NCBI GenBank assembly: GCA_016719385.1 | Contig: JADJZA010000001.1 | Coordinates: 124,001-188,000, forward strand | DNA: 64,000 bases | DNA from: Candidatus Microthrix subdominans | GTDB lineage: Bacteria; Actinomycetota; Acidimicrobiia; Acidimicrobiales; Microtrichaceae | Direction of reading: 5' to 3' | In this document: positions 25,080-34,430 of the stretch, in pieces | How positions within the stretch are numbered: the stretch's first letter is position 1 | Layout of the letters: every line of letters starts with the position of its first letter | Notes under the pieces: generated by a model | Told to the model about the DNA's origin: nothing | Seen by the model: the letters and a program-made list of their open reading frames with translations, nothing else | Database searches by the model: none | Translations under genes and position numbers: made by a program

Positions 25080-27753
25080 GGACACCGCTGCCGATGACGT
25101 GGCCACGGTCGACGGGGTCGATGCCGACACCGCCGGCGCGGCCGAGGTGCGGGTCGAGCTCGGCCGTCAACGGCCGACGCTCACCAGGTTTGCCCCGGAG
25201 AACCCCAAGCCGATCGAGATCACCGATCCGGTCGAGATCACGGTCGACGGGCGCACGATGACCGTGCAGAAGGGCGATCTGCTGATCGATGCGGTCGAGC
25301 GCCACGGCGTGTACATCCCGCGGTTCTGCTATCACCCGCGCATGGAGCCGGTCGGCATGTGCCGGATGTGCCTGGTCGAGGTCGAAGGCCCGCGCGGCAC
25401 TGCGTTGGCCCCCAGCTGTATGCAGTGGGTGTCCGACGGCATGGTCGTCCACACCGAGAGCCCCAACGCGTTGAAGGCCCAGGACGGGGTGATCGAGTAC
25501 CTGCTGATCAACCACCCGCTCGATTGCCCGGTGTGCGACAAGGGCGGTGAGTGCCCGCTTCAAGACCAGTCGATGGCCTACGGGCCGGGCGAGAGCCGCT
25601 TCGTCGAGGAGAAGCGCCACTTCGAGAAGCCGATCTCGCTGTCGGAGACCGTCTACCTCGATCGGGAGCGCTGCATCCAGTGCGACCGTTGCACCCGGTT
25701 TGCCGATGAGGTGGCCGGCGACCCGCTGATCACGTTCGTCAGCCGCGGCAACACGATGCAGATCTCGACGTTCCCCGACGAGCCCTTCGCCTCGTACTTC
25801 TCGGGTAACACCGTCCAGATCTGCCCGGTCGGAGCGCTGACCGCCAAGCCGTACCGGTTCAAGGCACGACCGTGGGACCTGGCCGAGGTCGAGAGCACGT
25901 GCACGTCCTGCTCGGTGGGCTGTCGGATCACCGTGCAGTCGAGCAGGGACGAGGTGCTGCGCTTTCAGGGTGTCGACAGCGACCCGGTCAACTGGGGTTG
26001 GCTGTGCGATCGCGGTCGTTTCGGGTTCGAGGCCCTCAAGCACGACCGGATCGAAACACCCGAGATCCGCCGCAATGGTCGTCTGGAGACGGCACGCTGG
26101 TCGGAGGCCTACTCGGCCGCTGCGATCGCGATCCGAACTGCGATCGATACCGACGGCCCGGGGTCGATCGGGGTCCTCGGCGGTGCGCGTCTGACCAACG
26201 AGGCCGCCTACGCCTGGACCAAGCTGGCCAAGGGTGTCTGGGGCACCGACCACGTCGACGCCCAGCTGGGCGACGGCCTGCCCGCCGACCTGACGCTCGG
26301 CCTGCCGGCAGCGACGATCGATGAGGTCTGCGAGCCGGGCGGCACCGTGCTCTACCTCGGACCCGACCCGCGCGAGGAACTGCCGGTGCTGTTCCTGCGC
26401 CTGCGTCATGCGGTCAACAGCGACCGGGTGAAGCTGATCAATGCATCGCCGACCAGCGGCAGCCTCGACGACCTGGCCACGGTCAACCTGCCCATCCCAA
26501 TGGGCGAGTTGGGCCGGTCGGTCGCCGCCTTGCTCAACGTCGGTCACGAACCCGCCGGCTCGGTCGACCCCGACCTGCTCGCAGCCGCCGCGCGGCTGCT
26601 CGACAGCGACGGCCCGCTGCGGGTCGTGATCGGGCGCCGCTCGCTGGCCGAGGGGATCGGCCCGGTGGCCGACGCCGTCGCCGCCATCGCCAGCGCCCGC
26701 AGTGACGCTACGTTCCTGACCGCCCTGCGGCGCAGCAACGTGCGCGGCGCCCTCGAACTGGGTATGGCCCCCGGGCTGCTGCCCGGCCGTATGACCCTGG
26801 ACGGCGGTCGTGACTGGATGGCCGAGCGTTGGCACCGCGTGCCCGAGACGACCGGGTTGGACGCCGCCGGCATCATCGAGGCCGCCGCCGACGGTCGGAT
26901 CCGGACGTTGATCCTGCTCGGCGCCGATCCGCTCGCCGACCTGGTCGCCGACGTCGACACCGCTGCGGCACTCGAACGGGCCACCGTGATCAGCTTGGCA
27001 ACCCACCACAGCGCCTCCTCCCTGGCGGGCGACATCGTGTTGCCGGTGGCCGCCCATGCCGAGGTCGGCGGGACAACCACCAACCTCGAGGGTCGGGTCA
27101 GTGCTCTGGGACAGCGGGTCAACTCGCCGGGCTCAACCCGGGCCGACTGGGTGATCGCCGCCGAGCTGTCCGCCCGCCTGGGCACCGACCTGGGCCTCAC
27201 CTCGATCGAGGGCATTCAGGCCGAGATCGAGCGGGTGGTGCCGACCTTCGCCGGCGCCGAACTGGACCTGCTGGGCGACCCGGGTCGTCAGGACGGCGTG
27301 CTGGTGCCGGTGATCGACGACACTGATTGGGCCGAAGCCGGCCTCCCCGAGCGGCTCGCATTTGTAGCGCCCGAGGTCACCCAGGTGCCGGCCATCTCGA
27401 GCTACTCGTTCCGCCTCGTGCTCACCCGCCGCCTCTACGACCGCGGGACCATGCTGGGGGCCATGCCCTCGAGTGCTCCGCTGGCCACCTCGTCCGAGCT
27501 GCGCATGAACCCGGCCGACTTCGGTCAGTTGGGCATCGCCGAGGGCGCCGAGTTGACCGTCCGGTCGCCATCGGGCTCGGTGACCGTGCCCGCCCGAAGC
27601 GACCACGCCGTCGCCCGGGGCAACCTGGAGCTCAACGCCGGCGCCCAGCCCGGAGCGCTTGCACTGTGCGATCCGGACCAACCCCTCACCGAGGTGCGGG
27701 TCGAGACGCTCGACGATCCGGGTGGTTCTGGACATGCGGGGGGAGCTCAGTAA
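25072..27753 (+). CDS. nuoG: NADH-quinone oxidoreductase subunit G (Nuo-1)
   Basis: Largest peripheral subunit, 893 aa, wiring electrons from NuoEF to NuoI. The N-terminal ferredoxin domain has the N1b cysteines in FCYHPRMEPVGMCRMC; next are the N5/N4 ligands (HPLDCPVCDKGGECPLQD, ERCIQCDRCTRF) and QICPVGAL. The molybdopterin-oxidoreductase-like part starts with STCTSCSVGC and a fourth cysteine in WGWLCDRGR, so the off-path cluster N7 is present, as in E. coli and Thermus. The C-terminal half is the usual cofactor-less MopB fold. The ATG at 25072 has GGAGG upstream; an in-frame GTG at 25066 lies inside that site. It overlaps nuoF by eight bases. Confidence 0.96.
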   Translation: MSEDTAADDVATVDGVDADTAGAAEVRVELGRQRPTLTRFAPENPKPIEITDPVEITVDGRTMTVQKGDLLIDAVERHGVYIPRFCYHPRMEPVGMCRMCLVEVEGPRGTALAPSCMQWVSDGMVVHTESPNALKAQDGVIEYLLINHPLDCPVCDKGGECPLQDQSMAYGPGESRFVEEKRHFEKPISLSETVYLDRERCIQCDRCTRFADEVAGDPLITFVSRGNTMQISTFPDEPFASYFSGNTVQICPVGALTAKPYRFKARPWDLAEVESTCTSCSVGCRITVQSSRDEVLRFQGVDSDPVNWGWLCDRGRFGFEALKHDRIETPEIRRNGRLETARWSEAYSAAAIAIRTAIDTDGPGSIGVLGGARLTNEAAYAWTKLAKGVWGTDHVDAQLGDGLPADLTLGLPAATIDEVCEPGGTVLYLGPDPREELPVLFLRLRHAVNSDRVKLINASPTSGSLDDLATVNLPIPMGELGRSVAALLNVGHEPAGSVDPDLLAAAARLLDSDGPLRVVIGRRSLAEGIGPVADAVAAIASARSDATFLTALRRSNVRGALELGMAPGLLPGRMTLDGGRDWMAERWHRVPETTGLDAAGIIEAAADGRIRTLILLGADPLADLVADVDTAAALERATVISLATHHSASSLAGDIVLPVAAHAEVGGTTTNLEGRVSALGQRVNSPGSTRADWVIAAELSARLGTDLGLTSIEGIQAEIERVVPTFAGAELDLLGDPGRQDGVLVPVIDDTDWAEAGLPERLAFVAPEVTQVPAISSYSFRLVLTRRLYDRGTMLGAMPSSAPLATSSELRMNPADFGQLGIAEGAELTVRSPSGSVTVPARSDHAVARGNLELNAGAQPGALALCDPDQPLTEVRVETLDDPGGSGHAGGAQ

Positions 27754-29027
27754 TGGATCCAATGTTGTCGGGCAACATCGGCTGGGCGGTCGTGGGCATC
27801 GTCGTGCTCAAGGCGGTCCTCGCGTTCACTGCGCTGCTGGTGGCGGTGATCCTCATGGTCTGGTTCGAACGTAAGTTCATCGGCGACATGCAGAACCGCA
27901 TCGGCCCCAACAAGGCCGGGCCCTTCGGGCTGCTCCAGACGGTGGCCGACGGACTGAAGCTGGCCTTCAAAGAGGACCTGCTGCCCGACCGCGCCGACAA
28001 GGTGGTGTTTCGGCTGGCCCCGTTCCTGGCGGTGGTCCCCGCTTTCGGCACGTTTGCCATCATCCCGCTGGCAGGCAACTTCAACGATGGCAGCGACGGC
28101 GTGGTGTCGGTGTTTGGCTACAAGACCTTCGTCCAGGTGGCCGACCCCCAATTCGGCATCCTGTTGATGCTGGCGTTCTCGGGCATCGCCGTCTACGGCG
28201 TGATGCTGGCCGGTTGGTCCTCCGGCTCGAAGTATCCCCTGTTGGGTTCGGTGCGAGCCTCGGCCCAGATGGTGTCCTACGAGGCCGCGTTGGGCCTGTC
28301 GATCGCGTCGATCCTGCTGGCCGCCGGGGTTCTGTCGACCAACGGCATCGTCGCTGGCCAGGCCACCTGGAGCTGGAACCTGTGGATGACCGGCCTGGTT
28401 CCGTTCATCGTGTTCTTCATCGCCGCCACCGCCGAGCTCAACCGGCCCCCGTTCGACTTTGTCGAGGCGGAGCAGGAGTTGGTCGGCGGGTTTAATACCG
28501 AATACTCCTCGATGCGTTTCGCCATGTTCTATCTGGCCGAGTTCATGAACACGGTCACGATGTCGGCGGTCATCGTCACGCTGTTCTTTGGCGGACCGGC
28601 CGGCCCGACGTTCGGCCTCACCGGTTTCCTCGGCACCTGGCTGATCCCGTTCCTCTGGTTCTTTGCCAAGCTGGCCGTGTTTCTCTGCGTCTTCGTGTGG
28701 TTCCGGGCCACGCTGCCCCGCTATCGCTACGACCAGCTGATGGAGATCGGCTGGAAGGTGATGATCCCGCTGGCGTTGGGCTGGTTCCTGGTGTTGACCG
28801 CGATCAAGGTGGGCGCCGACCAGGGTTGGAACATGGGGGCGGTCATCGGTGTGGTCATCATCGTCCTGCTCGCCGGATGGGCGTCGATCGTTGCCGCCTC
28901 GCGCGCGGCGGCGACCCGCAGGAGCGATGGTCATCTGGAGTTGATGGCCGATGTGGAGCTGCCGCCGAAGGACGCCGGGCCGTCGACGAACGCCGGATCA
29001 TCATCGAACCTGGCCGGGAGGCGCTGA
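27753..29027 (+). CDS. nuoH: NADH-quinone oxidoreductase subunit H (Nuo-1)
   Basis: Membrane subunit at the junction of the quinone pocket and the proton channel, 424 aa, eight helices. It has ERKFIGDMQNRIGPNKAGPF after helix 1, a conserved acidic loop ELNRPPFDFVEAEQELVGGF, and FRATLPRYRYDQLM before the last helices. Its ATG shares a base with the nuoG stop (TAATG), which fixes the start. The C-terminal 50 residues extend past the core into a Ser/Pro tail; NuoH-2 lacks this. Confidence 0.97.
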   Translation: MDPMLSGNIGWAVVGIVVLKAVLAFTALLVAVILMVWFERKFIGDMQNRIGPNKAGPFGLLQTVADGLKLAFKEDLLPDRADKVVFRLAPFLAVVPAFGTFAIIPLAGNFNDGSDGVVSVFGYKTFVQVADPQFGILLMLAFSGIAVYGVMLAGWSSGSKYPLLGSVRASAQMVSYEAALGLSIASILLAAGVLSTNGIVAGQATWSWNLWMTGLVPFIVFFIAATAELNRPPFDFVEAEQELVGGFNTEYSSMRFAMFYLAEFMNTVTMSAVIVTLFFGGPAGPTFGLTGFLGTWLIPFLWFFAKLAVFLCVFVWFRATLPRYRYDQLMEIGWKVMIPLALGWFLVLTAIKVGADQGWNMGAVIGVVIIVLLAGWASIVAASRAAATRRSDGHLELMADVELPPKDAGPSTNAGSSSNLAGRR

Positions 29028-29725
29028 TGGGCTATCTCGACGGCTTTGCCGTGACGTTCAAGAAGCTGTTCAAGCGGTCCGACACCGGGCGCGTCGTCAC
29101 GGTGGACTTTCCGAAGGAAAAGACCGCCCGTCCCAACCGGTTGCACGGTCGACACGTGCTCAACCGGTACGAGGACGGCATGGAGAAGTGCATCGGTTGC
29201 GAGTTGTGCGCCGGCGTGTGCCCCGCCAACTGCATCTACGTGCGGGGCGCCGACAACGATCCCGACGACCCGACCTCTCCGGGCGAGCGCTTCGGTTACG
29301 TCTACGAAATCAACTACCTGCGCTGTATCCACTGCGACCTGTGTGTCGAGGCGTGTCCGACCGAGGCGATCACCGAAACCAAACAGTTCGCCTTCTCCTT
29401 CAGCCAGCGCGGCGATGCGATCTACACCAAGGCCGAGCTGCTCACCGACGACAAGGGTCGTGCCCAGCGGCAACCGTGGGAGCTGTGGTCCGGCGACGAG
29501 GACGAGCACACGTCGGCGTGGATGCGGGCCACATCGCCGCAGGGCGACGCCAGCTTCGAAGGCGTGGTGGCCTGGTCGGGTGAGCTTGGCTTCGGCGTGC
29601 GGGCCCCCGAGGTCGGCCAGTCGACCATCGAGGATCATCAGCCGGCGACCAACCAGGTCGACGCCGCCGAACATTCCGAGGCGCTCAAGCCCGACTCCCT
29701 TCACAACGAAGGCAGGGCCCACTGA
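29027..29725 (+). CDS. nuoI: NADH-quinone oxidoreductase subunit I (Nuo-1)
   Basis: Peripheral subunit with clusters N6a and N6b, 232 aa. The two [4Fe-4S] motifs are CIGCELCAGVCPANC and CIHCDLCVEACPTEA. The C-terminal 60 residues are an acidic extension beyond the normal end. Start overlaps the nuoH stop (TGATG). Confidence 0.96.
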   Translation: MGYLDGFAVTFKKLFKRSDTGRVVTVDFPKEKTARPNRLHGRHVLNRYEDGMEKCIGCELCAGVCPANCIYVRGADNDPDDPTSPGERFGYVYEINYLRCIHCDLCVEACPTEAITETKQFAFSFSQRGDAIYTKAELLTDDKGRAQRQPWELWSGDEDEHTSAWMRATSPQGDASFEGVVAWSGELGFGVRAPEVGQSTIEDHQPATNQVDAAEHSEALKPDSLHNEGRAH

Positions 29726-30423
29726 TGGTCGAGTTCGTCGTCTTTGCGATTTCGGCGGCCATCGTGCTGGGCGGCGCACTCGGTGTCGTCGGGTTTCGTA
29801 GCCCGGTGCACAATGTGCTGTCGCTGATCGCCACCCTGTTCGGAGTGGCCGTACTGTTCATCGCCCAGGAGGCCTACTTCCTGGCTGCCGTGCAGATCAT
29901 CGTCTACGCCGGCGCCATCGTGGTGCTGTTCCTGTTCGTGATCATGTTGTTGGGCGTCGATCGCCTGGAACGCCTCGATGCCGACCGTCTCAAAGGTCAG
30001 CAGGTCGCCGCCGCCGTGGTCGGCGGTGCCATCGCCGTACTGTCGGTGCTGGCCCTGTTCGCCGGGGACCAGGGCGCGGGCGCCGATGCGGCGGTCACCC
30101 GCTCGCTGCAGGGCGAGCGCGACGTTGAGGGCTTGGCCCGCCTGGTGTTCACCGACTACGTATGGGCCTTCGAGATCACCTCGGCGCTGCTCGGAATCGC
30201 CGTCGTGGCGGCCGTGCTGTTGTCCCGTCGCTCCAGCGAAGCGCCAATCGACGCCGACGACTACCCGGAGGTCACCGACATCTTCGAATCGGACGTCCCC
30301 GAGGATTTCCTCGACGATCCCGACGACGACCTCGGCGCAGCGGGTCAGGCACCCAGCCCCCGCCCGGTCGAGGCCGCCGGATCGCCCGGAGATCTGGTCC
30401 GCGACAGCGAGGATCCGCAGTGA
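29725..30423 (+). CDS. nuoJ: NADH-quinone oxidoreductase subunit J (Nuo-1)
   Basis: Five-helix membrane subunit, 232 aa, with the conserved third helix YFLAAVQIIVYAGAIVVLFL that forms the pi-bulge near the E-channel. About 60 C-terminal residues are acidic and Pro/Asp-rich, beyond the membrane core; NuoJ-2 (174 aa) lacks them. Start overlaps the nuoI stop by one base. Confidence 0.95.
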   Translation: MVEFVVFAISAAIVLGGALGVVGFRSPVHNVLSLIATLFGVAVLFIAQEAYFLAAVQIIVYAGAIVVLFLFVIMLLGVDRLERLDADRLKGQQVAAAVVGGAIAVLSVLALFAGDQGAGADAAVTRSLQGERDVEGLARLVFTDYVWAFEITSALLGIAVVAAVLLSRRSSEAPIDADDYPEVTDIFESDVPEDFLDDPDDDLGAAGQAPSPRPVEAAGSPGDLVRDSEDPQ

Positions 30424-30746
30424 CGCCGCTCGCCGCCGACCTCACCATCGGTCAGGACGCGTATCTGCTGTTGGGCGCCGGCCTGTTTGCCATCGGGCTG
30501 GTCGGCCTGATGGTTCGAAAGAGCGTGCTGATCATGGTGATGTGTGTGGAGCTGATGCTCAACGCCGTCAACATCACCCTGGTGTCGTTCTCCCAGACCC
30601 TCAACGACCGGGTGGGCCAAATGACTGTGTTCTTCGTGATGGTGGTGGCAGCAGCCGAGGTCACGGTCGGGCTTGGCCTGATCGTGGCGTTGATGCGTCG
30701 CCGTCCCGGCGCCACCGCCGACGACATTTCGGTACTGCGGGGCTGA
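30420..30746 (+). CDS. nuoK: NADH-quinone oxidoreductase subunit K (Nuo-1)
   Basis: Three-helix MrpC-like membrane subunit, 108 aa. Conserved glutamates that carry protons are in VMCVELMLNAVNITLV and AAAEVTVGLGLIVAL. The GTG at 30420 overlaps the nuoJ stop (GTGA) and gives the normal length, so it was chosen over the longer frame from 30162. Confidence 0.95.
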   Translation: MTPLAADLTIGQDAYLLLGAGLFAIGLVGLMVRKSVLIMVMCVELMLNAVNITLVSFSQTLNDRVGQMTVFFVMVVAAAEVTVGLGLIVALMRRRPGATADDISVLRG

Positions 30747-30750
30747 GCTG

Positions 30751-32817
30751 ATGAACCTCGCCGAGCTGATCTGGCTCATCCCCGCCTTCCCCCTGCTGGG
30801 TGTCGTGTTGTTGTTGATCGCAGGCCCCAAGATGGGCGAGCGCGCCGGCTGGCTGGCCACCGCCATGATGGGCGGGGCGTTCGTCTCGTCGGTCGTGGTG
30901 TTCGCCGGGCTGCTCAGCCTGGGCGAAGAGGAACGCGAGGTGACCGTCACCCTGTTTCGCTGGATCCCCGCCGGGGCCTTCAGCGTCGACATTGGCTTCC
31001 TCGCCGACCCCTTGTCGATCACGATGTGCCTGTTCGTCACCGGCGTGGGCGCGTTGATCCACTTGTATTCGATCGGCTACATGCACGGGGATCCCAAGTT
31101 CTCCAAGTACTTCCTCTACCTCAACCTGTTTGCCTTTTCGATGCTGATGCTGGTGACCGGTTCCAACCTGTTGGTCACCTTCCTCGGCTGGGAGGGGGTG
31201 GGGGCGTGCTCGTACTTCCTCATCGCCTTCTGGTACCGCAGCGAGGTCAACGCCGCCGCTGGCAAGAAGGCCTTTATCACCAACCGGGTGGGCGACGTCG
31301 GGTTCATGCTCGGCACCTTTTTGGTGTTCACCACGATCGGCTCACTCAACTACCTCGACATCTCGGCGGCAGCGGCCGGTATCACCGGAGCGACCGCCAT
31401 CGCCATCGCGCTGCTGTTCTTCATGGGCGCCGTGGGCAAGTCGGCCCAGCTGCCGCTGTTGGTCTGGCTGCCAGACGCGATGGCAGGTCCGACGCCGGTC
31501 TCGGCGCTGATCCACGCCGCCACCATGGTCACCTCGGGCGTCTACCTGCTGGTCCGCCTCAACCCGATCCTGTTCGAGGCCGCCTGGGCCAACGACGTGA
31601 TCGCCTGGGTGGGCGTGCTGACCGCCTTCTGGGCGGCGACGGTGGCGCTGGCCCAGAACGACATCAAGAAGGTGCTCGCCTACTCGACGATCTCGCAGCT
31701 GGGCTACACGTTCCTCGCCGTCGGCACCGGCGCCTACGGAGCCGCCATCTTCCACGTCGTCACCCACGCCTTCTTCAAGGGCCTGTTGTTCCTCGGTGCC
31801 GGGTCGGTGATCCACTCGCTTCACGGCGACCAGGACATGCGCCGCATGGGTGGGCTGCGCAAGTACCTGCCGATCACGTCCGCAACGTTCATCATCGGCT
31901 GGCTGGCCATCGCCGGCGTGCCGCCATTCTCTGGTTTCTGGAGCAAGGACGACATCCTCGCCGGCGCCTGGGAGTTCGGTCCGTCCGGCAAGGTGCTGTG
32001 GGCCCTCGGCCTGCTCACCGCCCTGCTCACCGCGTTCTACATGACCCGTCAGGTGATCCTCGTGTTCTTCGGGGACGAGCGCTTCCGGCCGGAGGAGGTC
32101 GCTGCCGAAGACGCCGCCGCCGACGCTGCCGCCGCGGTGGCGGCCGGTGAGGGCGATGTCGAGGTCGAGGCCGCAGCGGTGCTCGTCGCCGCCGGGGGCG
32201 GCCCGGACGCTCGTGGGACCGACTGGGCACTGGTGCCGATCGAGGAGCCCCGGGAGGAAGGCATCGGCCTCGAAGCGGGCCAGGACCCGCACGAATCGCC
32301 GCCCCTGATGTGGATCCCGCTGGTGGCGCTCGCCGGTTTGGCCCTGATCGGCGGTCTGCTCAGCACGCCCTTCTCAACGAGCACCCGCTTTCTCGAGCAA
32401 TGGATTGAGCCGGTTCTGGCCCATCCCCACGAGGCGCCCGGAGCTTCGACGCTGATCACCTTGGCGGTCATCGCCGTCATCACCGCGCTGTTGGGTATTG
32501 CCGCCGGCTACGGCGTCTACCTGCTGCGCAAGGCCGACCCTCGCCGCATCGAGCCCAACTTCTTTCGCTCGGCTTGGCACTACGACGAGGGCCTGTCCGC
32601 CTTCGTTGCCGGGCCCGGCCGTCGGTTCTTTGACGGGCTGGCCGAGTTCGACCGTCAGATCATCGACGGAGCGGTCAACGGTCTCGGCCGGTTGTCGATG
32701 CGCGACGGTCGCTACCTGAGCCGCCTGCAGACCGGCCAACTGCGCCGCTACGTACTCGGCCTGTCGGTCGGCGCCGCCACCGTGTTGGTGTACTTCGTGA
32801 CCAGGATGACCATCTGA
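30751..32817 (+). CDS. nuoL: NADH-quinone oxidoreductase subunit L (Nuo-1)
   Basis: Antiporter-like proton-pumping subunit with the long lateral helix, 688 aa. Conserved features are the helix-5 glutamate region TFLGWEGVGACSYFLI, AFITNRVGDVGFM, the pumping-site segment PDAMAGPTPVSALIHAATMV and the lysine region DIKKVLAYSTISQLGY. At about residues 448-520 there is a soluble insertion that starts with an Ala/Glu/Val-rich low-complexity run. The C-terminal helix HL region ends VLVYFVTRMTI. It starts four bases after nuoK. Confidence 0.96.
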   Translation: MNLAELIWLIPAFPLLGVVLLLIAGPKMGERAGWLATAMMGGAFVSSVVVFAGLLSLGEEEREVTVTLFRWIPAGAFSVDIGFLADPLSITMCLFVTGVGALIHLYSIGYMHGDPKFSKYFLYLNLFAFSMLMLVTGSNLLVTFLGWEGVGACSYFLIAFWYRSEVNAAAGKKAFITNRVGDVGFMLGTFLVFTTIGSLNYLDISAAAAGITGATAIAIALLFFMGAVGKSAQLPLLVWLPDAMAGPTPVSALIHAATMVTSGVYLLVRLNPILFEAAWANDVIAWVGVLTAFWAATVALAQNDIKKVLAYSTISQLGYTFLAVGTGAYGAAIFHVVTHAFFKGLLFLGAGSVIHSLHGDQDMRRMGGLRKYLPITSATFIIGWLAIAGVPPFSGFWSKDDILAGAWEFGPSGKVLWALGLLTALLTAFYMTRQVILVFFGDERFRPEEVAAEDAAADAAAAVAAGEGDVEVEAAAVLVAAGGGPDARGTDWALVPIEEPREEGIGLEAGQDPHESPPLMWIPLVALAGLALIGGLLSTPFSTSTRFLEQWIEPVLAHPHEAPGASTLITLAVIAVITALLGIAAGYGVYLLRKADPRRIEPNFFRSAWHYDEGLSAFVAGPGRRFFDGLAEFDRQIIDGAVNGLGRLSMRDGRYLSRLQTGQLRRYVLGLSVGAATVLVYFVTRMTI

Positions 32818-34430
32818 TGTCGGCCATGCTCGCTACCTCCACCCTGCTCGCTTCGACGTCCGAGGAGCTGCCGGCGTTGCTGCCCGCCCTGGTGCTTGCA
32901 CCGATCCTCACCGCGCTGGCCGTGATGCTGGTGCCAGCCCGCGGCGAGGACACGCCACGTCAGGTGGCCCTGCTCGGCGCCCTGGTCACCGCTGCGCTGT
33001 CGGTGTACATGCTCACCCAGTTCCAGCGTGGGGATGCCGGCTACCAGTTCGAGGTGCAGACCCCCTGGATCTCCGACTGGGGCATCTCCTGGCACCTTGG
33101 CGTGGACGGCATCTCGCTGTTCCTCGTCGTGATGACGGCGGTGCTGTTCCCCATCAGCATCCTCGGCGCCCGAGCGGGCCACGCCCCCAAGGCGTACTAC
33201 GCCTGGATGTCGCTCTTGATGGCCGGCTCGATCGGCGCCTTTTTGTCGCTCGACCTGCTGTTGTTCTTCGCCTGCTTTGAGCTGGTGCTGGTGCCGATGT
33301 ACTTCCTGATCGGCCGTTGGGGGCACGGTAACGCCACCTATGCCGCCAACAAGTTTTTCCTGTACACGATGTTCGGCTCGGCGTTCATGCTGGTCGGGCT
33401 GTTGTCGCTGGCGTTCCTTAACCAGCGTGCGACCGGCCGTCTCAGCTTCGACCTGGTCGAGCTGACCGCCAGCCAGGCGATCTCGACCAACGCCGCCCGT
33501 TGGATCTTCGCCAGCTTCGCTCTCGCTTTCGCCGTCAAGGTGCCACTGTTCCCGGTGCACACCTGGCTACCCGACGCCCACACCGAAGCGCCGACCGCCG
33601 GTTCGGTGGTCCTCGCGGGCGTGTTGTTGAAGCTCGGTGCGTACGGGCTGATCCGCTTCGGCCTGGAACTGTTTCCCGAGGCCGCCCGCTGGGCCACCCC
33701 GGTGATGATGACCGTTGCGGTGATCGGCATCATCTACGGCGCCATCGTGGCCGGGATGCAAACCGACCTCAAACGCCTGATCGCCTACTCGTCGATCGCC
33801 CACATGGGCTTCATCGTGTTGGGCATCTTTTCGCTCACGATCATCGGCCTCAACGGCGGTGTCATCCAGATGCTGAACCACGGCATCTCCACCCCGGCGT
33901 TGTTCCTGCTGGTCGGCTATATCTACGAGCGGCGCCACACCCGGGACATGAACGTGCTGAGCGGTCTGCAGGTCAAGGCGCCCATGTTGGCCGGGTTCTT
34001 CATGCTCGTGATGCTCAGCTCGGTGGGTCTGCCCGGGCTGAACGGTTTCGTCGGCGAGTACCTCTCGATGTTGGGGGCCTGGCAGACGCACCGTTGGTGG
34101 GCGGTCGTCGCCGTCTTCGGCGTGATCCTCGCCGCGTTCTACCTGCTGTGGGCCTACCAACGGGTCTTCCACGGCGAACCGACCGGCGACAACGAATCGA
34201 TGACCGACCTCAAGACCGGCCAACGCTGGCTGATGGCGTCCTTCGTGGCCATCATCGTCTTCTTGGGCGTCTACCCGCAGCCGGTGCTCGAACGCATCAC
34301 CCCCTCGGTGGAGCGGGTGGTCACCCAGTTGGAACGACATAGCGATTATCGGGCACCCGAGAGGCCGACGGCACCGATCGCCGCAGATGCTGACGCTGAG
34401 ACGGGCCTGTCCGGGGAGGGCGAAGGATGA
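32817..34430 (+). CDS. nuoM: NADH-quinone oxidoreductase subunit M (Nuo-1)
   Basis: Antiporter-like proton-pumping subunit, 537 aa, about 14 helices. Visible signatures are DGISLFLVVMTAVLFPISIL, the glutamate of FFACFELVLVPMYFLIGRWG, the lysine of FAVKVPLFPVHTWLPDAHTE and the region DLKRLIAYSSIAHMGF. The C-terminal 35 residues are polar and low complexity. The ATG at 32817 shares a base with the nuoL stop. Confidence 0.96.
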   Translation: MSAMLATSTLLASTSEELPALLPALVLAPILTALAVMLVPARGEDTPRQVALLGALVTAALSVYMLTQFQRGDAGYQFEVQTPWISDWGISWHLGVDGISLFLVVMTAVLFPISILGARAGHAPKAYYAWMSLLMAGSIGAFLSLDLLLFFACFELVLVPMYFLIGRWGHGNATYAANKFFLYTMFGSAFMLVGLLSLAFLNQRATGRLSFDLVELTASQAISTNAARWIFASFALAFAVKVPLFPVHTWLPDAHTEAPTAGSVVLAGVLLKLGAYGLIRFGLELFPEAARWATPVMMTVAVIGIIYGAIVAGMQTDLKRLIAYSSIAHMGFIVLGIFSLTIIGLNGGVIQMLNHGISTPALFLLVGYIYERRHTRDMNVLSGLQVKAPMLAGFFMLVMLSSVGLPGLNGFVGEYLSMLGAWQTHRWWAVVAVFGVILAAFYLLWAYQRVFHGEPTGDNESMTDLKTGQRWLMASFVAIIVFLGVYPQPVLERITPSVERVVTQLERHSDYRAPERPTAPIAADADAETGLSGEGEG